64,000 bases of DNA from Legionella quateirensis (GCF_001467955.1 NZ_LNYR01000012.1:216325-280324); one strand, 5' to 3'. Shown: positions 44,793-55,631, counted from the stretch's first letter. Program-made: numbers and translations. The notes: generated by a model from the sequence alone, not told the origin.

Positions 44793-46184
44793 TTACTTGT
44801 TCGTATTATATTGACTTCCAGCTAAACTACTCTTTAAACTCTCTTTAACTTCTTCGAACTCAGCCACTAATGGAGTGGTTGCATAAGTAAATAAAGTACA
44901 TTTAGATCCCGTCAGAAAATTAGTGACATGTATCAATGCATTTGCAAGAGTTTTTAATAAATTAGTTAAATAATCTCCCCAACCCAATTCTTTTTCCAAT
45001 AATGGTTTTGCTTTGTGAATTGCATCAGTACACTTATCAATAAATATCTTTTGAGGTTTACCCTTGTTCTCTGTGTAATCCGTGATGGATTGCAGATACT
45101 CATTGGTTGCCATGGATAATGTATTTGCTAATCGCCGAGCTTCTTCCAATACCTTAGGGTTTATGTGCTTATCGTGTTCCAATAATTTAATTCTATTCAA
45201 ACAATCTGCAATCGTAGAATTTAGTTCCGCTTTTACATCTTTATAGGAAACAATAATTCCATCGATGGATAACTTTCTTTGAATAGTCAAATCAAAATAT
45301 GAAGCCCAAGATTTGATTTCTGTTTCTTCAGGTAAATTCTGAATTATTGATTTAAGGTCCCAATATTTGAGTGAAAAGTCGTTAACAATATTGAACAGTA
45401 CATCATTAGTATTCTGTTGCCACAAGTTAAACAAGGTTTGCGGGTTTGCATATTCTTTATGAGCGCCAACGAGCATGTTTCCCTTGGGTGAACGACCATC
45501 AATATAATTACCCGTACTGTATTGATAAATGTTAATTAGAATTCCTATTCGAATTTTACCAATAAGTTGATACATTTCCTTCAATCGTTCGGGTGCAGTA
45601 TCCTCTGGAGTCTGTGTGAGATCACGTATTCGATGTATCCATGCCACCAGTTCATTAAACTTGTTTATTGGAATGAATTGATCCAGAGGTATAGTTTTTG
45701 TAAATAAAGGGATACGATGTATTGGCGTCGGATTGTTAAGTATATTTGTGTATGCCTCATCATCTTTAACCCATTCTGACAATTCTTCTGTACCAGGTAT
45801 TAACCTCAAGTTTTTATAATAGTCAGTACTTAAATTTAATTTCTCTTTTGACATACCATAATGGAGAGACTTATTAGCTTGACAAGCTGATGATATCCCC
45901 AGTAGTTCATCGGGTTTTTTATAAATTGGATTAACGCCAATTTTAAGGTTAATCAGATGATTTTTTCCTGTAAAATCAGTTGCCAGAGAGTGAAATGAAG
46001 TATGGCATCTAATTAATCTGATCTTACCTATTGTACTGTACATGTCAGCCAAAGTTTTATCAGAAAGATCATCGCGATATATTCTTTGATTGTTCATTCG
46101 ATGAATCCAATCAGTTAATAATCTGAACTCCGCCAAAGAAACGGCTTGGTTTAATTTAAACGCGGGCTTAGATAACTGGGGCAT
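44793..46184 (-). CDS. Effector candidate with internal duplication
   Basis: A 463-residue protein of no recognised family. It contains two related ~42-residue segments: F-R-L-L-T-D-W-I-H-R...M-Y-S-T-I-G-K-I-R-L near 20-57 and F-N-E-L-V-A-W-I-H-R...M-Y-Q-L-I-G-K-I-R-I near 175-215, so the N-terminal half arose by duplication. The C-terminal half is helical, with a hydrophobic stretch near 405-435. The end (E-F-E-E-V-K-E-S-L-K-S-S) resembles the Glu-rich E-block found in many Dot/Icm substrates. No signal peptide. Translocation is inference. Confidence 0.65.
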   Translation of the reverse strand: MPQLSKPAFKLNQAVSLAEFRLLTDWIHRMNNQRIYRDDLSDKTLADMYSTIGKIRLIRCHTSFHSLATDFTGKNHLINLKIGVNPIYKKPDELLGISSACQANKSLHYGMSKEKLNLSTDYYKNLRLIPGTEELSEWVKDDEAYTNILNNPTPIHRIPLFTKTIPLDQFIPINKFNELVAWIHRIRDLTQTPEDTAPERLKEMYQLIGKIRIGILINIYQYSTGNYIDGRSPKGNMLVGAHKEYANPQTLFNLWQQNTNDVLFNIVNDFSLKYWDLKSIIQNLPEETEIKSWASYFDLTIQRKLSIDGIIVSYKDVKAELNSTIADCLNRIKLLEHDKHINPKVLEEARRLANTLSMATNEYLQSITDYTENKGKPQKIFIDKCTDAIHKAKPLLEKELGWGDYLTNLLKTLANALIHVTNFLTGSKCTLFTYATTPLVAEFEEVKESLKSSLAGSQYNTNK

Positions 46185-46331
46185 AGGAATTTAACTCCAT
46201 TGAAAATGTTGCCATATTGTACTATAAAGCAAAAAAACAATCAAATTTAGGGGGTGTAAGTTTATTGAAGAGTTGCACTAGTATTATCTGGCAGACTTGA
46301 TAGTCGGAATCTACCAGAGCAAAGCGCAGAT

Positions 46332-46925
46332 TTAATGTGATGGTTTTCTTCGTTGCATAATTGCAGAAAAAAACTCAGGTTTATTCAATCCCATAGAGGC
46401 GAAAATTTGCGGAATTTTATCCCAACTTCCTTCCTGCTCAATACTTTCAACAATCAGCTCAAATCCCTTATCTTTATCTACATCAAGTCCCCAGCCATTA
46501 ATCAAGCAGAGTCCTCTTAGTCTTTTTGCAGCAATATGACCTAATTTTTCAGCCGCCAATAAATGTGCATGTGCTTCTTCATAGAGTTGCTGACTTCTTT
46601 TCAGGTTTGCTGGACTATTAAATACGCCTTCATTGTCTAGATTTTGTCTGTATTTAGCTTCATCAATAAAGATTTGGGCTAATTGGTAATGAGCGGCGGA
46701 GTCATCCAGATCGGCTGCTTTACGATAACATTCAATTAACATGATTTCAGAATAAGGAAAATTTTTGTTACCTTTCAGTTTTTTGAATAATCCGGCCAAC
46801 TCATAATAACAAAGAATTTCTCTTTTAATGACTTCATCTCCAGGTTGATTATTTACCCGGTTGTTTTGCATGGCTTTTATCTTTTTGGTCAGTCGTTTTA
46901 TTTTCCAACGTTTCATATTGAACAT
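46332..46925 (-). CDS. Sel1/TPR-like repeat protein
   Basis: About 197 residues, start at 46925 because AGGAG precedes it by 6 bases; an ATG at 46940 has no site. A Lys-rich N-terminus is followed by helical repeat units of the Sel1/TPR kind (A-A-H-Y-Q-L-A-Q-I-F near 80, then A-A-K-R-L-R-G-L-C-L-I-N-G-W-G near 130). Such repeats mediate protein contacts. It follows the membrane protein gene by 17 bases, so they may form a pair. Confidence 0.65.
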   Translation of the reverse strand: MFNMKRWKIKRLTKKIKAMQNNRVNNQPGDEVIKREILCYYELAGLFKKLKGNKNFPYSEIMLIECYRKAADLDDSAAHYQLAQIFIDEAKYRQNLDNEGVFNSPANLKRSQQLYEEAHAHLLAAEKLGHIAAKRLRGLCLINGWGLDVDKDKGFELIVESIEQEGSWDKIPQIFASMGLNKPEFFSAIMQRRKPSH

Positions 46926-46942
46926 GAATACTCCTGTCATTG

Positions 46943-47401
46943 TTATGCGGTGCTTTGAATGATAATTTGTAATAAAAATATAACAGCAACAATTAATATC
47001 ATTAATAAAATTATTTTAGCTGCTAATCCTAATGATTCTTTAACTTCTTTCTGATGTTCTATAGTAGTTTCTTTTTCAAGTTCAGGACTTACTTTTTTAG
47101 CAAGACCCAATATTTGATCATCAATGTAATTGGAAATATAGTATGAGATGTAGCCAGCAAGTAAACTGGGCAAAAAGAATATCAACCAGGTAATGACCCT
47201 ACTGGCTGGTTCAGTGTACTCATATCGATTTTCAAAAAACATGATTATATTACTAACCAAATCAGGTACATCATAATACAGATTCCATATCAAAAATGGC
47301 AGGATGTACATACTGAAGAAAAATAATCCCAACGCCAGGATCAAACTAATAATTCCCAATACATACAATTTGTTATTAATGGAATATCTATCTTGCTCCA
47401 T
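46943..47401 (-). CDS. Small membrane protein
   Basis: A 152-residue protein with three hydrophobic helices (about 12-38, 68-92 and 124-148) and a charged segment (Lys/Glu, about 100-122) between the second and third. No family recognised. Same strand as, and just upstream of, the Sel1-like gene. Confidence 0.7.
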   Translation of the reverse strand: MEQDRYSINNKLYVLGIISLILALGLFFFSMYILPFLIWNLYYDVPDLVSNIIMFFENRYEYTEPASRVITWLIFFLPSLLAGYISYYISNYIDDQILGLAKKVSPELEKETTIEHQKEVKESLGLAAKIILLMILIVAVIFLLQIIIQSTA

Positions 47402-47538
47402 GATACCCTTCCGCAGTGTTATATATACTAAGTATATCTAATTTTAAGATAGCAGATGGGTACAAATAAGTACACTTACTGGTTATATTTCATAATTCGT
47501 TTAAAATTCATAGTTTATCTTATACTTTAAGGATTTAT

Positions 47539-48354
47539 ATGAAACGTCAGGTTTTTATGCTTTCTGATGGAACAGGGATAACTGCAGAGACTTTAGGAAA
47601 CAGTCTTATTACGCAATTTGAAAATATTGAATTTGAAAAACAAACCATACCTTACATCGACTCGCTTCAAAAAGCTGAGAATGTGATTCAGCGTGTAAAT
47701 CAATCCTTTGAACAACAAGGTATTAAACCTTTGGTATTTATGACTTTAGTAAATCCTGAAATTCGTCAATTGTTTAAAAATGCTAATGCCTGTGTATTTG
47801 ATTTGTTCAGTACCTTTATTGGCCCATTAGAAAATGAACTAAATGAAAAATCATCTTATACCGTAGGTAGAACTCATGGCGTAGCCAACGATAAATCATA
47901 CACACATAGAATAGAAGCTGTTGATTTTGCCTTGTCCCATGATGATGGAGTTAAAACTCGAGGTTATGATAAAGCCGATATCATTTTGATTGGTGTTTCA
48001 CGATGCGGAAAAACACCAAGTTGTTTGTATATGGCCTTGCAATATGGAATATTGGCTGCAAATTATCCCTTCACAGAGGATGATCTCATCGGTTTTCATT
48101 TACCTGAAGTATTAAAGCCTTATAAGCATAAGTTATTTGGACTCACTATTGATACACATAGATTACAACAGATTCGATCCGAGCGTAGACCCAATAGCAA
48201 GTATGCGTCTTCAGAACAATGCCGATTGGAGGTTACTGAAGTCGAAGCAATGTATCAAAAGGAAGGAATTCCCTATATCAATTCCACGAAGTACTCTATT
48301 GAGGAAATCGCAACAAAAGTGTTGGCTTCTGCTGGGCTGCAACGAAAAATATAG
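47539..48354 (+). CDS. ppsR: PEP synthase regulatory kinase/pyrophosphorylase PpsR
   Basis: A 271-residue DUF299 protein that inactivates phosphoenolpyruvate synthase with ADP and reactivates it with inorganic phosphate. It starts M-L-S-D-G-T-G-I-T-A-E-T-L and has the P-loop-like G-V-S-R-C-G-K-T-P-S near residue 152 that marks the family. The target gene ppsA is not in the window. No other assignment fits. Confidence 0.95.
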   Translation: MKRQVFMLSDGTGITAETLGNSLITQFENIEFEKQTIPYIDSLQKAENVIQRVNQSFEQQGIKPLVFMTLVNPEIRQLFKNANACVFDLFSTFIGPLENELNEKSSYTVGRTHGVANDKSYTHRIEAVDFALSHDDGVKTRGYDKADIILIGVSRCGKTPSCLYMALQYGILAANYPFTEDDLIGFHLPEVLKPYKHKLFGLTIDTHRLQQIRSERRPNSKYASSEQCRLEVTEVEAMYQKEGIPYINSTKYSIEEIATKVLASAGLQRKI

Positions 48355-48387
48355 ACTATGATGACAACTCAATAATTTATTTCCAAC

Positions 48388-48410
48388 ATCCCGCGAATTG
48401 TTTGCGGGAT
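48388..48410 (+). terminator. Stem-loop downstream of ppsR
   Basis: Arms ATCCCGC and GCGGGAT around a 9-base loop, 33 bases after the ppsR stop codon. There is no T-run, so efficiency is uncertain. Confidence 0.5.
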
Positions 48411-48477
48411 TATGAGAGCCAGTATTATTAAGCAATGTTAGTCACTGGACTGATTTAATTTTAATGATCAATTGATT

Positions 48478-49497
48478 CTATTCAGGTTTATTTCTAATTT
48501 CATTAGATTGAGCTGGCTTATCCTTTATTTCACTGACAATATCTCTCAAACGATGAGAGAAAATACCTTTTGGCCAATCGTTGACTTCTTCTGGAGTCAA
48601 TTGTTGCTCTGCTTTCTTTATACAAGTTTCAATATAGGATTTATAACTTTGTCCCGTTGCTGGTTTTGTCGTTACCAATGCATTGATCATTTGTTCACTG
48701 AAATGGCATTTACTGGCTTTACGTTCATCTTTTAAATTTATACCTACAGTATCTGTCTCTACAAAAAGTGTTTTTCTGTAATTTAATAATTGCCGAATTG
48801 CATCTTCTCGCGCAGTAGAAAACGGTTCTTCTTGAAAATCATTGCTATGTAAACGTTCTTGAAGTTGTTCCATATTGGCCTTATCTAATTCTGTAAGAAA
48901 CTTAGGGAATCGCTCATTGATCAGTTGTTCGTTTTTCGTCCACTCTTCCGAGTATGCTTTTGCCGGTTTCAGTTTATCAACCCAACTAAGCACGCTATCA
49001 ATCGCTTTAAATACAATATTCTGCACATGCTCAGCAATCTTAAGTGGTTTAACTGCCCCACTAAAAGTCGGGTTGTGATGACTATGCAATAGATTATTCA
49101 GTGCATCGTAAACCGATTCATTTGCCTTGGTATTGGAATAGTTTTCCAGAACATTTTTAAGAGTTAATCCTCTGAGCTCCCCATTTGAACTGTCTCGGTA
49201 ATCAAGTACAGCAAAAACATCCTCATCATTTATATCCGAAATATACAAACCTTTATTAGGGATAAATTCAATTTTCATATCATTAATTTTTATATTTTTT
49301 AATATATTGCATTGGCTGTTTGCATATTCTTCTTTCCCCTTATTGGATTGGATAGCATGAATATTGTCCCAAAATGTTGAAAAGGTTTGAGGTGTTTGGG
49401 TGTTTTCAGTAAATAAACTCATTCCCCAAGTATTTTTAGTTTGATCTTGAAATTGCTTGCTGCGATAAAAAAAAATATCTTCCACTTTGCTTTTCAT
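48478..49497 (-). CDS. Hypothetical protein, possible effector
   Basis: A 339-residue soluble, charged protein of no recognised family, without signal peptide or membrane helices. The C-terminus is rich in Lys, Glu and Asn. The N-terminal W-G-M-S-L-F-T-E segment and a helical middle (about 190-290) are visible. Orphan, AT-rich gene with a lineage-specific look next to intergenic repeats, as expected for a Legionella effector. That role is a guess. Confidence 0.55.
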   Translation of the reverse strand: MKSKVEDIFFYRSKQFQDQTKNTWGMSLFTENTQTPQTFSTFWDNIHAIQSNKGKEEYANSQCNILKNIKINDMKIEFIPNKGLYISDINDEDVFAVLDYRDSSNGELRGLTLKNVLENYSNTKANESVYDALNNLLHSHHNPTFSGAVKPLKIAEHVQNIVFKAIDSVLSWVDKLKPAKAYSEEWTKNEQLINERFPKFLTELDKANMEQLQERLHSNDFQEEPFSTAREDAIRQLLNYRKTLFVETDTVGINLKDERKASKCHFSEQMINALVTTKPATGQSYKSYIETCIKKAEQQLTPEEVNDWPKGIFSHRLRDIVSEIKDKPAQSNEIRNKPE

Positions 49498-50004
49498 ATA
49501 CAGCCTCTAGAAGGATAATTGCACACTGAACACCATACAGTGGTACATGATTAAAACAGATCTTATTTGACAATTATAGGCCAAATTCAGATCAGCAGAA
49601 TAATTAGAATCTAAAGTATAAATATTGTTGATAACACCATAATTTCCATATCCTGAATTTAGTTAGGGATTTCAAAATACAGGCACATTACCGGTTTCAG
49701 GAGATCTGTTGGGATAATTGATGAGTTAAGTACTGTTCATTTTCTTGTTTGAGTTTTTTATAAGTAACTGTTTGGGGGAATACACCTATCAATGAATTTG
49801 AAATTGCCATAACTGAGCTTTTTAAAAAGAAGAGCTCAATATGAAATCAAAAGAAGAATATCGGGAACTAATGAAAATAACGGTTTAATATGCACCTAAT
49901 CCCATGATAAATCCTGCTTCTTTAGTATAAATAATATTGACTGTCCTATAAAAAAAATTGACTATATAGTTAGTTAATAATACAAGCACTTGTCTGGATA
50001 TTAT
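49498..50004. other. Intergenic region with a dispersed repeat copy
   Basis: About 500 bases. 49681-49708 (AGGCACATTACCGG, then TTTCAGGAGATCTG) is a diverged copy of the unit repeated at 44719. 49817-49842 holds inverted TGAGCT/AGCTCA arms. A 15-codon frame at 49841-49888 was not called as a gene. Confidence 0.45.
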
Positions 50005-51057
50005 TTGAACATAAAAAACAAGTATAAGGGAATGATTTTCATTAGCCTCAGCGCCGTTATTTCGAGTGCTGCCACCCCAGTTACCGCAAAATTAATTCAA
50101 ATTGGAAATGAACACCTGATTAATGGTCATAACCCTATTTCTTTTTGTAATTTACTATTTGTTGGCAATTTAATCGCACTTATTACACTGTATCTTCTTT
50201 ATTTTAAGGAGAACCGAACATTTAAAATGAAATCAATATCCAGAAGAAATTGGATTTGGATAACATTGTCAGCATTCTCATCCGGCGTTCTTACTCCAAC
50301 ATTATATTTCCTCGGAATCATGAATACTGACGTTGTCAATGTGGTTATTATTTCAACGTTCCAAATTCCTTTAACGTTGTTTTTTGGATGGTTATTTTTA
50401 AATGAAAAACCTCTACCTAAAGTTTTGATTGGTTCAGTATTTACCCTCCTTGGCCTTATTACTATAGCAGTATTACAAAAATGGGGTTTTACTTCAGAGG
50501 CTACACCACGTGTGTTAGCTTCTGCCAATCAATCTGAAGGTGCTTTAAATAGTTTTATGAAATCCCATGCTTACTCCGGAGAGATTTGCGTATTTCTTGC
50601 CGTGTTCAGCAGTACTTTCTCTGGTTTAATTGGGTTACATACAAGTAAAATAATTCCACTAGGAATGTTAAATCTTTTCCGCATGGGTCTGGGTGTGGTC
50701 TTTTTCTTTTATATTGCGCTAGCTATGTTCGGCTGGGGACATTTTGATGACATTTTCTCAGAATTCTTATGGGGATGGATGTTGATTTATGGTGGGATAA
50801 TCGTAGCTTTTAATACCTACTTCAAATTTCTAGGTTTGAAGTATGCAAAAATTGATGAAATATCGATAAGTTCTACTTTAATACCTATTTTCTCATTGTA
50901 TTTTTCTTATCAGATTATGAATAATCTTCCCAATAAATCTCAACTTATAGGAACCATTTTAATTATAATAGGCCTCTTTATTGGCTTGATTGGAAAACTG
51001 GAGTCAACAAATAAATCCAAGATGCCTGATAAACCCCCTTGTTACCCTGGATTATAA
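50005..51057 (+). CDS. EamA/DMT-superfamily transporter
   Basis: A protein of about 350 residues with ten predicted membrane helices arranged as two EamA repeats (G-V-L-T-P-T-L-Y-F-L-G-I near 95 and L-G-L-K-Y-A-K-I-D-E-I-S-I-S near 285), a metabolite exporter or importer. The start is uncertain: TTG at 50005 gives a short basic leader before helix 1. ATG at 50032 and TTG at 49990 are alternatives. None has a strong ribosome binding site. Substrate unknown. Confidence 0.85.
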   Translation: MNIKNKYKGMIFISLSAVISSAATPVTAKLIQIGNEHLINGHNPISFCNLLFVGNLIALITLYLLYFKENRTFKMKSISRRNWIWITLSAFSSGVLTPTLYFLGIMNTDVVNVVIISTFQIPLTLFFGWLFLNEKPLPKVLIGSVFTLLGLITIAVLQKWGFTSEATPRVLASANQSEGALNSFMKSHAYSGEICVFLAVFSSTFSGLIGLHTSKIIPLGMLNLFRMGLGVVFFFYIALAMFGWGHFDDIFSEFLWGWMLIYGGIIVAFNTYFKFLGLKYAKIDEISISSTLIPIFSLYFSYQIMNNLPNKSQLIGTILIIIGLFIGLIGKLESTNKSKMPDKPPCYPGL

Positions 51058-51296
51058 GATTCATTAGACTCTCAAGGCGGCATTTATTCACCGAGTGAGC
51101 CAACATTAAAGAAATCGTCTAATGCTGCCGTTGACGAAATGATCTCAATAAATCAAACGTTAAAATGGTAACACATCCTAATGAGACGAAGTAAACAACA
51201 GAACTTAGCAGTAATTGCAGCAAGCCCCTGGCTTATCCCGATTAACAATATGATTTGTTGTTACACAAAACAAATCAAGGGCTTTTGAAGTTTATA

Positions 51297-51320
51297 TCAG
51301 GCAATTAAATCATTGCCTGA
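51297..51320 (-). terminator. Stem-loop after prpD
   Basis: Arms TCAGGCAAT and ATTGCCTGA (9 bases each) around a 6-base loop, 13 bases beyond the prpD stop codon on the minus strand, where the prp operon should end. Confidence 0.65.
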
Positions 51321-51332
51321 GCTCTCAGCAAG

Positions 51333-52781
51333 TTAGTGTACAACCCATAACGCCATAAAATCACTAACCTTCATAGCAGCAAGAGTATTGGTATCACTCA
51401 TTGCATTCATGATCTGTTCTACTCGGTTAGCTGGTAATCGTGAACTCAGGTTATTCTTGAACTTGGATATCAAAACAGGAATTCCTTCTTCACGTCGTCG
51501 TTTATGACCAATTGGATACTCTACAGTGATTAATTCACTTTCTGTACCGTCATTGAAAACAAGTTTGATGCTGTTTGCTATAGATCGTTTTTCCGGATCA
51601 TGATATTCACGAGAAAAACGCTCATTTTCTGTGACGTGCATTTTGGCTCTTAAAGCATCTATCCTTGGATCTGTTGCTACTGTATTTTCATAATGTTCCG
51701 CTTTTAAATCACCAAAGAGTAAACCAATTGCCACCATATACTGCAGGCAATGATCTCTATCAGCGGGATTATGCAAAGCACCTTGTTTACTGATTATACG
51801 TATAGCAGACTCATGTGTTACCAACTCAATTCGTGCAATATCATTGTATCGCTGAGTCACTAAAGGATGTAATGCAACAGCACATTCTACGGCTGTTTGC
51901 GCATGAAACTCTGCCGGATAGGAAAGTTTAAAAAGAACATTTTCCATGACATAACTGCCATAAGAGCGTTGAAATTTAAACGGTTTTTTATCAAATAAAA
52001 CATCATAAAATCCCCAGGTAGGAGCACTTAATGCACTGGGATAACCCATTTCACCTGTTTTAGCAATTAAAGCCAGACGAACTGCACGTGATGTGGCATC
52101 TCCTGCGGCCCATGATTTTCTGGAGCCTGCATTGGGCGCATGTCGATATGTTCTTAAACTTTGGCCATCAACAAAAACCTGCGACAAAGTTCTTAACATC
52201 ATATCGCGATCGGCGCCGAAGAGTTGCGCTGCAACAGCTGCACTGGCAATTTTAACGAGAAATACATGGTCTAATCCTACACGGTTAAAGCTATTTTCCA
52301 GAGCAAGACAACCTTGAATTTCATGAGCTTTAATCATTGCGGTGAGTACATCCTGCATTAAAATTGGCGCACGTCCCTTACCACAATGTTCTCTACATAA
52401 ATAATCTGCAACAGCTAATATAGCACCCAAATTATCCGATGGATGCCCCCACTCAGCTGCAAGCCATGTATCATTGAAATCCAGCCAACGAATCATAGTT
52501 CCAATATTAAAGGCTGCCTGAACAGGATCCAGTTCATAATTGGTTCCAGGAACACGAGCTCCGCCTGAAAGTGTGGCTCCAGGGACTATGGGTCCCATGA
52601 GTTTTGTACACTCGGAAAAATTTAGCGCCAATAGACCACAGCCTAAAGTATCCATTAAACAGAGACGTGCTGTCTCATAAGCAAGTACACTATCTACTTT
52701 AGTGTTTAAAACATAATCAGCAATATCCGCGATAACCTGATCGTAATCAGGTTTAACATTATCTTCTACATAACTGCTCAT
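51333..52781 (-). CDS. prpD: 2-methylcitrate dehydratase PrpD
   Basis: A protein of about 482 residues of the MmgE/PrpD family. It converts 2-methylcitrate to 2-methyl-cis-aconitate in the methylcitrate cycle that disposes of propionyl-CoA. Family signatures are visible: D-T-L-G-C-G-L-L near residue 40, W-L-D-F-N-D-T-W near 95, S-Y-G-S-Y-V-M-E-N near 275. Start at 52781 follows AGAGG and lies one base after prpC; an upstream extension to 52829 overlaps prpC. No acnD or prpE is in the window. Confidence 0.95.
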   Translation of the reverse strand: MSSYVEDNVKPDYDQVIADIADYVLNTKVDSVLAYETARLCLMDTLGCGLLALNFSECTKLMGPIVPGATLSGGARVPGTNYELDPVQAAFNIGTMIRWLDFNDTWLAAEWGHPSDNLGAILAVADYLCREHCGKGRAPILMQDVLTAMIKAHEIQGCLALENSFNRVGLDHVFLVKIASAAVAAQLFGADRDMMLRTLSQVFVDGQSLRTYRHAPNAGSRKSWAAGDATSRAVRLALIAKTGEMGYPSALSAPTWGFYDVLFDKKPFKFQRSYGSYVMENVLFKLSYPAEFHAQTAVECAVALHPLVTQRYNDIARIELVTHESAIRIISKQGALHNPADRDHCLQYMVAIGLLFGDLKAEHYENTVATDPRIDALRAKMHVTENERFSREYHDPEKRSIANSIKLVFNDGTESELITVEYPIGHKRRREEGIPVLISKFKNNLSSRLPANRVEQIMNAMSDTNTLAAMKVSDFMALWVVH

Positions 52782-52782
52782 A

Positions 52783-53901
52783 TTAACCTCTGTTCTTAAT
52801 TTCAATGAATGCTCTTTGTTCTGGTCCAATATATTCTGAAGTAGGCCTGATTAATTTATTATTGGCTCTCTGTTCGAATACATGTGCAGACCAACCTGTG
52901 ATTCGGGACATCACAAAAATAGGAGTAAACAAATGTGTAGGTATACCGCAATAATGATATGCAGAGGCACTATAGAAATCGAGATTGGGGAACAATTTCT
53001 TTTCACTCCACATGACCTCTTCTATGCGTTCAGAAATGTGGTACAACATCAGGTCACCCTTTGCTTCACCTAACCTGAAGGACCACTTTTTAATGATATC
53101 AGAACGCGGATCACTTGTTGTATAGACCCTATGCCCAAATCCCATGATTAACGCTTTATTCGCCAGCATCTGCTTTAACCCTGCTTCGGCTTCATCAGGT
53201 GTCTTGAATTGTTCAATCAGTTCCATTGCCGCTTCATTAGCACCACCATGCAAAGGCCCACGCAAAGTTCCAATCGCGCTGGTTATCGCAGAATAAAAAT
53301 CAGACAATGTAGCTGCTGTGACTCGTGCAGCAAAGGTTGATGCATTAAATTCATGTTCTGCATAGAGTATGAGTGACACATTCATCATATCCGATTCGAT
53401 TTTGCTGGGTTTTCTATTATGCAATAAAGCCAGGAAATGACCACCAACGGTATTCTCATCACTGTAACCGGAAATTTCCCTATTCTCATAATGATAGGCA
53501 TACCAATAACACATAATTCCAGGGAATAACGCCAATAGCCTATCTGCAATTTCGTATTGTTGCGAAAAATTTTCTTCAGGTTCAATATTACCCAAAAAAG
53601 AACAGCCGGTTCTTAACACATCCATAGGGTGTGTGTTTTTGGGAATCAACTTCAATACGGTTTTTAATTGCTCCGGTAAGCCTCTCAGACTTATCAGTTT
53701 TTTTGTATACTTATCCAGTTCACTTTGTGTTGGAAGATGGCCATAATTCAATAAATAAGCAACCTCTTCAAAGCTTGCATATTCAGCTAAATCGTCAATT
53801 GAATAACCTCGGTAATTTAAACCTTTACCTGCCAGGCCAACAGTAGCAATTGCTGATTGTCCAGCAACAACACCGGCTAAACCTCCACTCTTACTACTCA
53901 T
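52783..53901 (-). CDS. prpC: 2-methylcitrate synthase PrpC
   Basis: A 372-residue citrate-synthase-family enzyme joining propionyl-CoA and oxaloacetate. Active-site histidines lie in G-P-L-H-G-G-A-N-E near residue 217 and G-F-G-H-R-V-Y near 256. It is shorter than housekeeping GltA (~430) and lies between prpB and prpD, which supports methylcitrate synthase. The gene overlaps prpB by 8 bases. Confidence 0.95.
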   Translation of the reverse strand: MSSKSGGLAGVVAGQSAIATVGLAGKGLNYRGYSIDDLAEYASFEEVAYLLNYGHLPTQSELDKYTKKLISLRGLPEQLKTVLKLIPKNTHPMDVLRTGCSFLGNIEPEENFSQQYEIADRLLALFPGIMCYWYAYHYENREISGYSDENTVGGHFLALLHNRKPSKIESDMMNVSLILYAEHEFNASTFAARVTAATLSDFYSAITSAIGTLRGPLHGGANEAAMELIEQFKTPDEAEAGLKQMLANKALIMGFGHRVYTTSDPRSDIIKKWSFRLGEAKGDLMLYHISERIEEVMWSEKKLFPNLDFYSASAYHYCGIPTHLFTPIFVMSRITGWSAHVFEQRANNKLIRPTSEYIGPEQRAFIEIKNRG

Positions 53902-54775
53902 TTTCTTCCTCCATCAGTTGGTCCAGTTTTTCTTCGTATTTGTGATATCCAAGAATAGTGTACAGTTCCTCTCGTGTTTGCATTGCATCAAGAACTGACT
54001 TTTGCGTGCCTTGTTGGACTATAGTTTCATAGGTTGTTAGTGCCGCTTGCGACATTGCTCTAAAAGCACTCAGCGGATAGAGAATTAATGAGACACCCGC
54101 ATCATTGAGTTCATCTCTGGTAAATAATGGTGTTTTACCAAACTCAGTAATATTAGCCAGAACGGGTACTTTAATACTTTGAGTAAATGTTCGATAGTCA
54201 TCCAAAGTCGTCATTGCCTCAGGAAATATCATATCAGCGCCCAGTTCAACACACAGTTGAGCACGGTCTATCGCTGAACTCATTCCTTCAACTGCATAAG
54301 CGTCAGTTCTTGCCATAATGACAAAATCAGGATTCTTCCGGGCATCAACCGCGGCTTTAATTCGATCGCCCATTTCCTTTTCTGAGACAATAGCTTTATT
54401 AGGCCTATGTCCACATCGCTTAGCTAATACCTGATCTTCGATATGAATGGCAGCTACACCTGCTTTTTCCATCAACTTGATTGTTTGAGCAATATTAAAG
54501 GCATGTCCCCATCCAGTATCGACGTCAACTAAAAGGGGTAATGGAGATACATCGGTTATACGTCGCGCATCCTCCAGAACTTGCGATAAACTAGTCATTC
54601 CAAGATCGGGTAAACCAAAGGATGCATTAGCTACGCCAGCACCCGAAAGATAGATGGCTTTACATCCAGCTGATTCAGCTAACATTGCAGTATAAGCATT
54701 GATGGTACCCAAGACCTGTAGCGGTCTATTATCCTCCACTGCAAGTCTGAACGCTTTTCCCATTGAACTGGTCAT
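53894..54775 (-). CDS. prpB: 2-methylisocitrate lyase PrpB
   Basis: A 293-residue isocitrate-lyase-family enzyme that splits 2-methylisocitrate into pyruvate and succinate. Motifs: V-D-V-D-T-G-W-G near residue 83, catalytic K-R-C-G-H near 119, M-A-R-T-D near 155. AGGAG precedes the ATG. First gene of the prpB-prpC-prpD operon; the pyruvate formed can feed the pyruvate dehydrogenase complex encoded in the same window. Confidence 0.95.
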   Translation of the reverse strand: MTSSMGKAFRLAVEDNRPLQVLGTINAYTAMLAESAGCKAIYLSGAGVANASFGLPDLGMTSLSQVLEDARRITDVSPLPLLVDVDTGWGHAFNIAQTIKLMEKAGVAAIHIEDQVLAKRCGHRPNKAIVSEKEMGDRIKAAVDARKNPDFVIMARTDAYAVEGMSSAIDRAQLCVELGADMIFPEAMTTLDDYRTFTQSIKVPVLANITEFGKTPLFTRDELNDAGVSLILYPLSAFRAMSQAALTTYETIVQQGTQKSVLDAMQTREELYTILGYHKYEEKLDQLMEEENE

Positions 54776-54845
54776 TCCATATTACTCCTTTGACCTAAAG
54801 GGTTATTATTATGCTCTAATGAGAAGTCCATCTCAATCGATTTTA

Positions 54846-55631
54846 CTAAATTACTAAATGTCCTTTGAGATACCATCGGCAATAACCAGAAATAAACACA
54901 CGATTATCCATTAACTCGCAAAATAACTCCCCTTTTCTGTGTAAGCCCTGAATCGCACGTAAATTGGATTTATTTAATTTATTTGCCCAGAATGGTGTTA
55001 AAACACAGTGAGCGGAGCCGGTTACAGGATCTTCCGAAATACTGTGCCTTGGATAAAAGCAACGAGAATAGAAATCAGCCTCAGTACATGCAGAGGTAAT
55101 TATTAAGCCTCGTTTAGGCAGTTTAATGAGCTTTTTTAAGTCAATTTGAGCGTTAATGACCTGTGCCTCATTGGCGAGAAGGATCAAATAATCGAGATCA
55201 CTGTCGTATGTTTCTAATACAGGTTGATCGATAAGCTGTGTAATATTCTCTGAAGAATGGGTGTTAACATAATTCAACCTGGGAAAATCAAGAGTAAGTC
55301 GGTCTTTCCTTCTTAATACAGAAAGTTGTCCACTCATACTATTAAAGGTGATGATATCAGTTGAACATCTCTCTAATTCAAACAAGACAAAGCCAGCAGC
55401 TAGCGTTGCATGTCCACACAGGGAGATTTCTCCATTTGGGGTGAACCAGCGTATATGGAATCCATTATGGGCTTCAATGATAAAAGCCGTTTCAGATAAA
55501 TTATTTTCTGCGGCTATTGCCAGAAGCAGCTCGTCATTGAGCCAATCATCAAGTAAACATACAGCTGCTGGATTTCCATGAAATACTTTATCAGTAAACG
55601 CATCAATTTGAAAAAAGTCAATACTATGCAC
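54846..55631 (-). CDS. PhzF-family isomerase/epimerase-like protein
   Basis: A 261-residue protein with the PhzF fold signature: the start I-D-A-F-T-D-K-V-F-H-G-N-P-A-A-V-C, catalytic Glu in N-L-S-E-T-A-F near residue 44, and E-I-S-L-C-G-H-A-T near 71. D-P-V-T-G-S-A-H-C near 198 completes the diaminopimelate-epimerase-like second half. Substrate unknown. It ends upstream of prpB on the same strand with a 70-base gap, and may be co-transcribed. Confidence 0.88.
   Translation of the reverse strand: MHSIDFFQIDAFTDKVFHGNPAAVCLLDDWLNDELLLAIAAENNLSETAFIIEAHNGFHIRWFTPNGEISLCGHATLAAGFVLFELERCSTDIITFNSMSGQLSVLRRKDRLTLDFPRLNYVNTHSSENITQLIDQPVLETYDSDLDYLILLANEAQVINAQIDLKKLIKLPKRGLIITSACTEADFYSRCFYPRHSISEDPVTGSAHCVLTPFWANKLNKSNLRAIQGLHRKGELFCELMDNRVFISGYCRWYLKGHLVI

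Noticed and set aside
49841-49888. 15-codon frame after the TGAGCT/AGCTCA inverted repeat
   Set aside because: Too short and without promoter or family resemblance; it may be the scrap of a lost gene.
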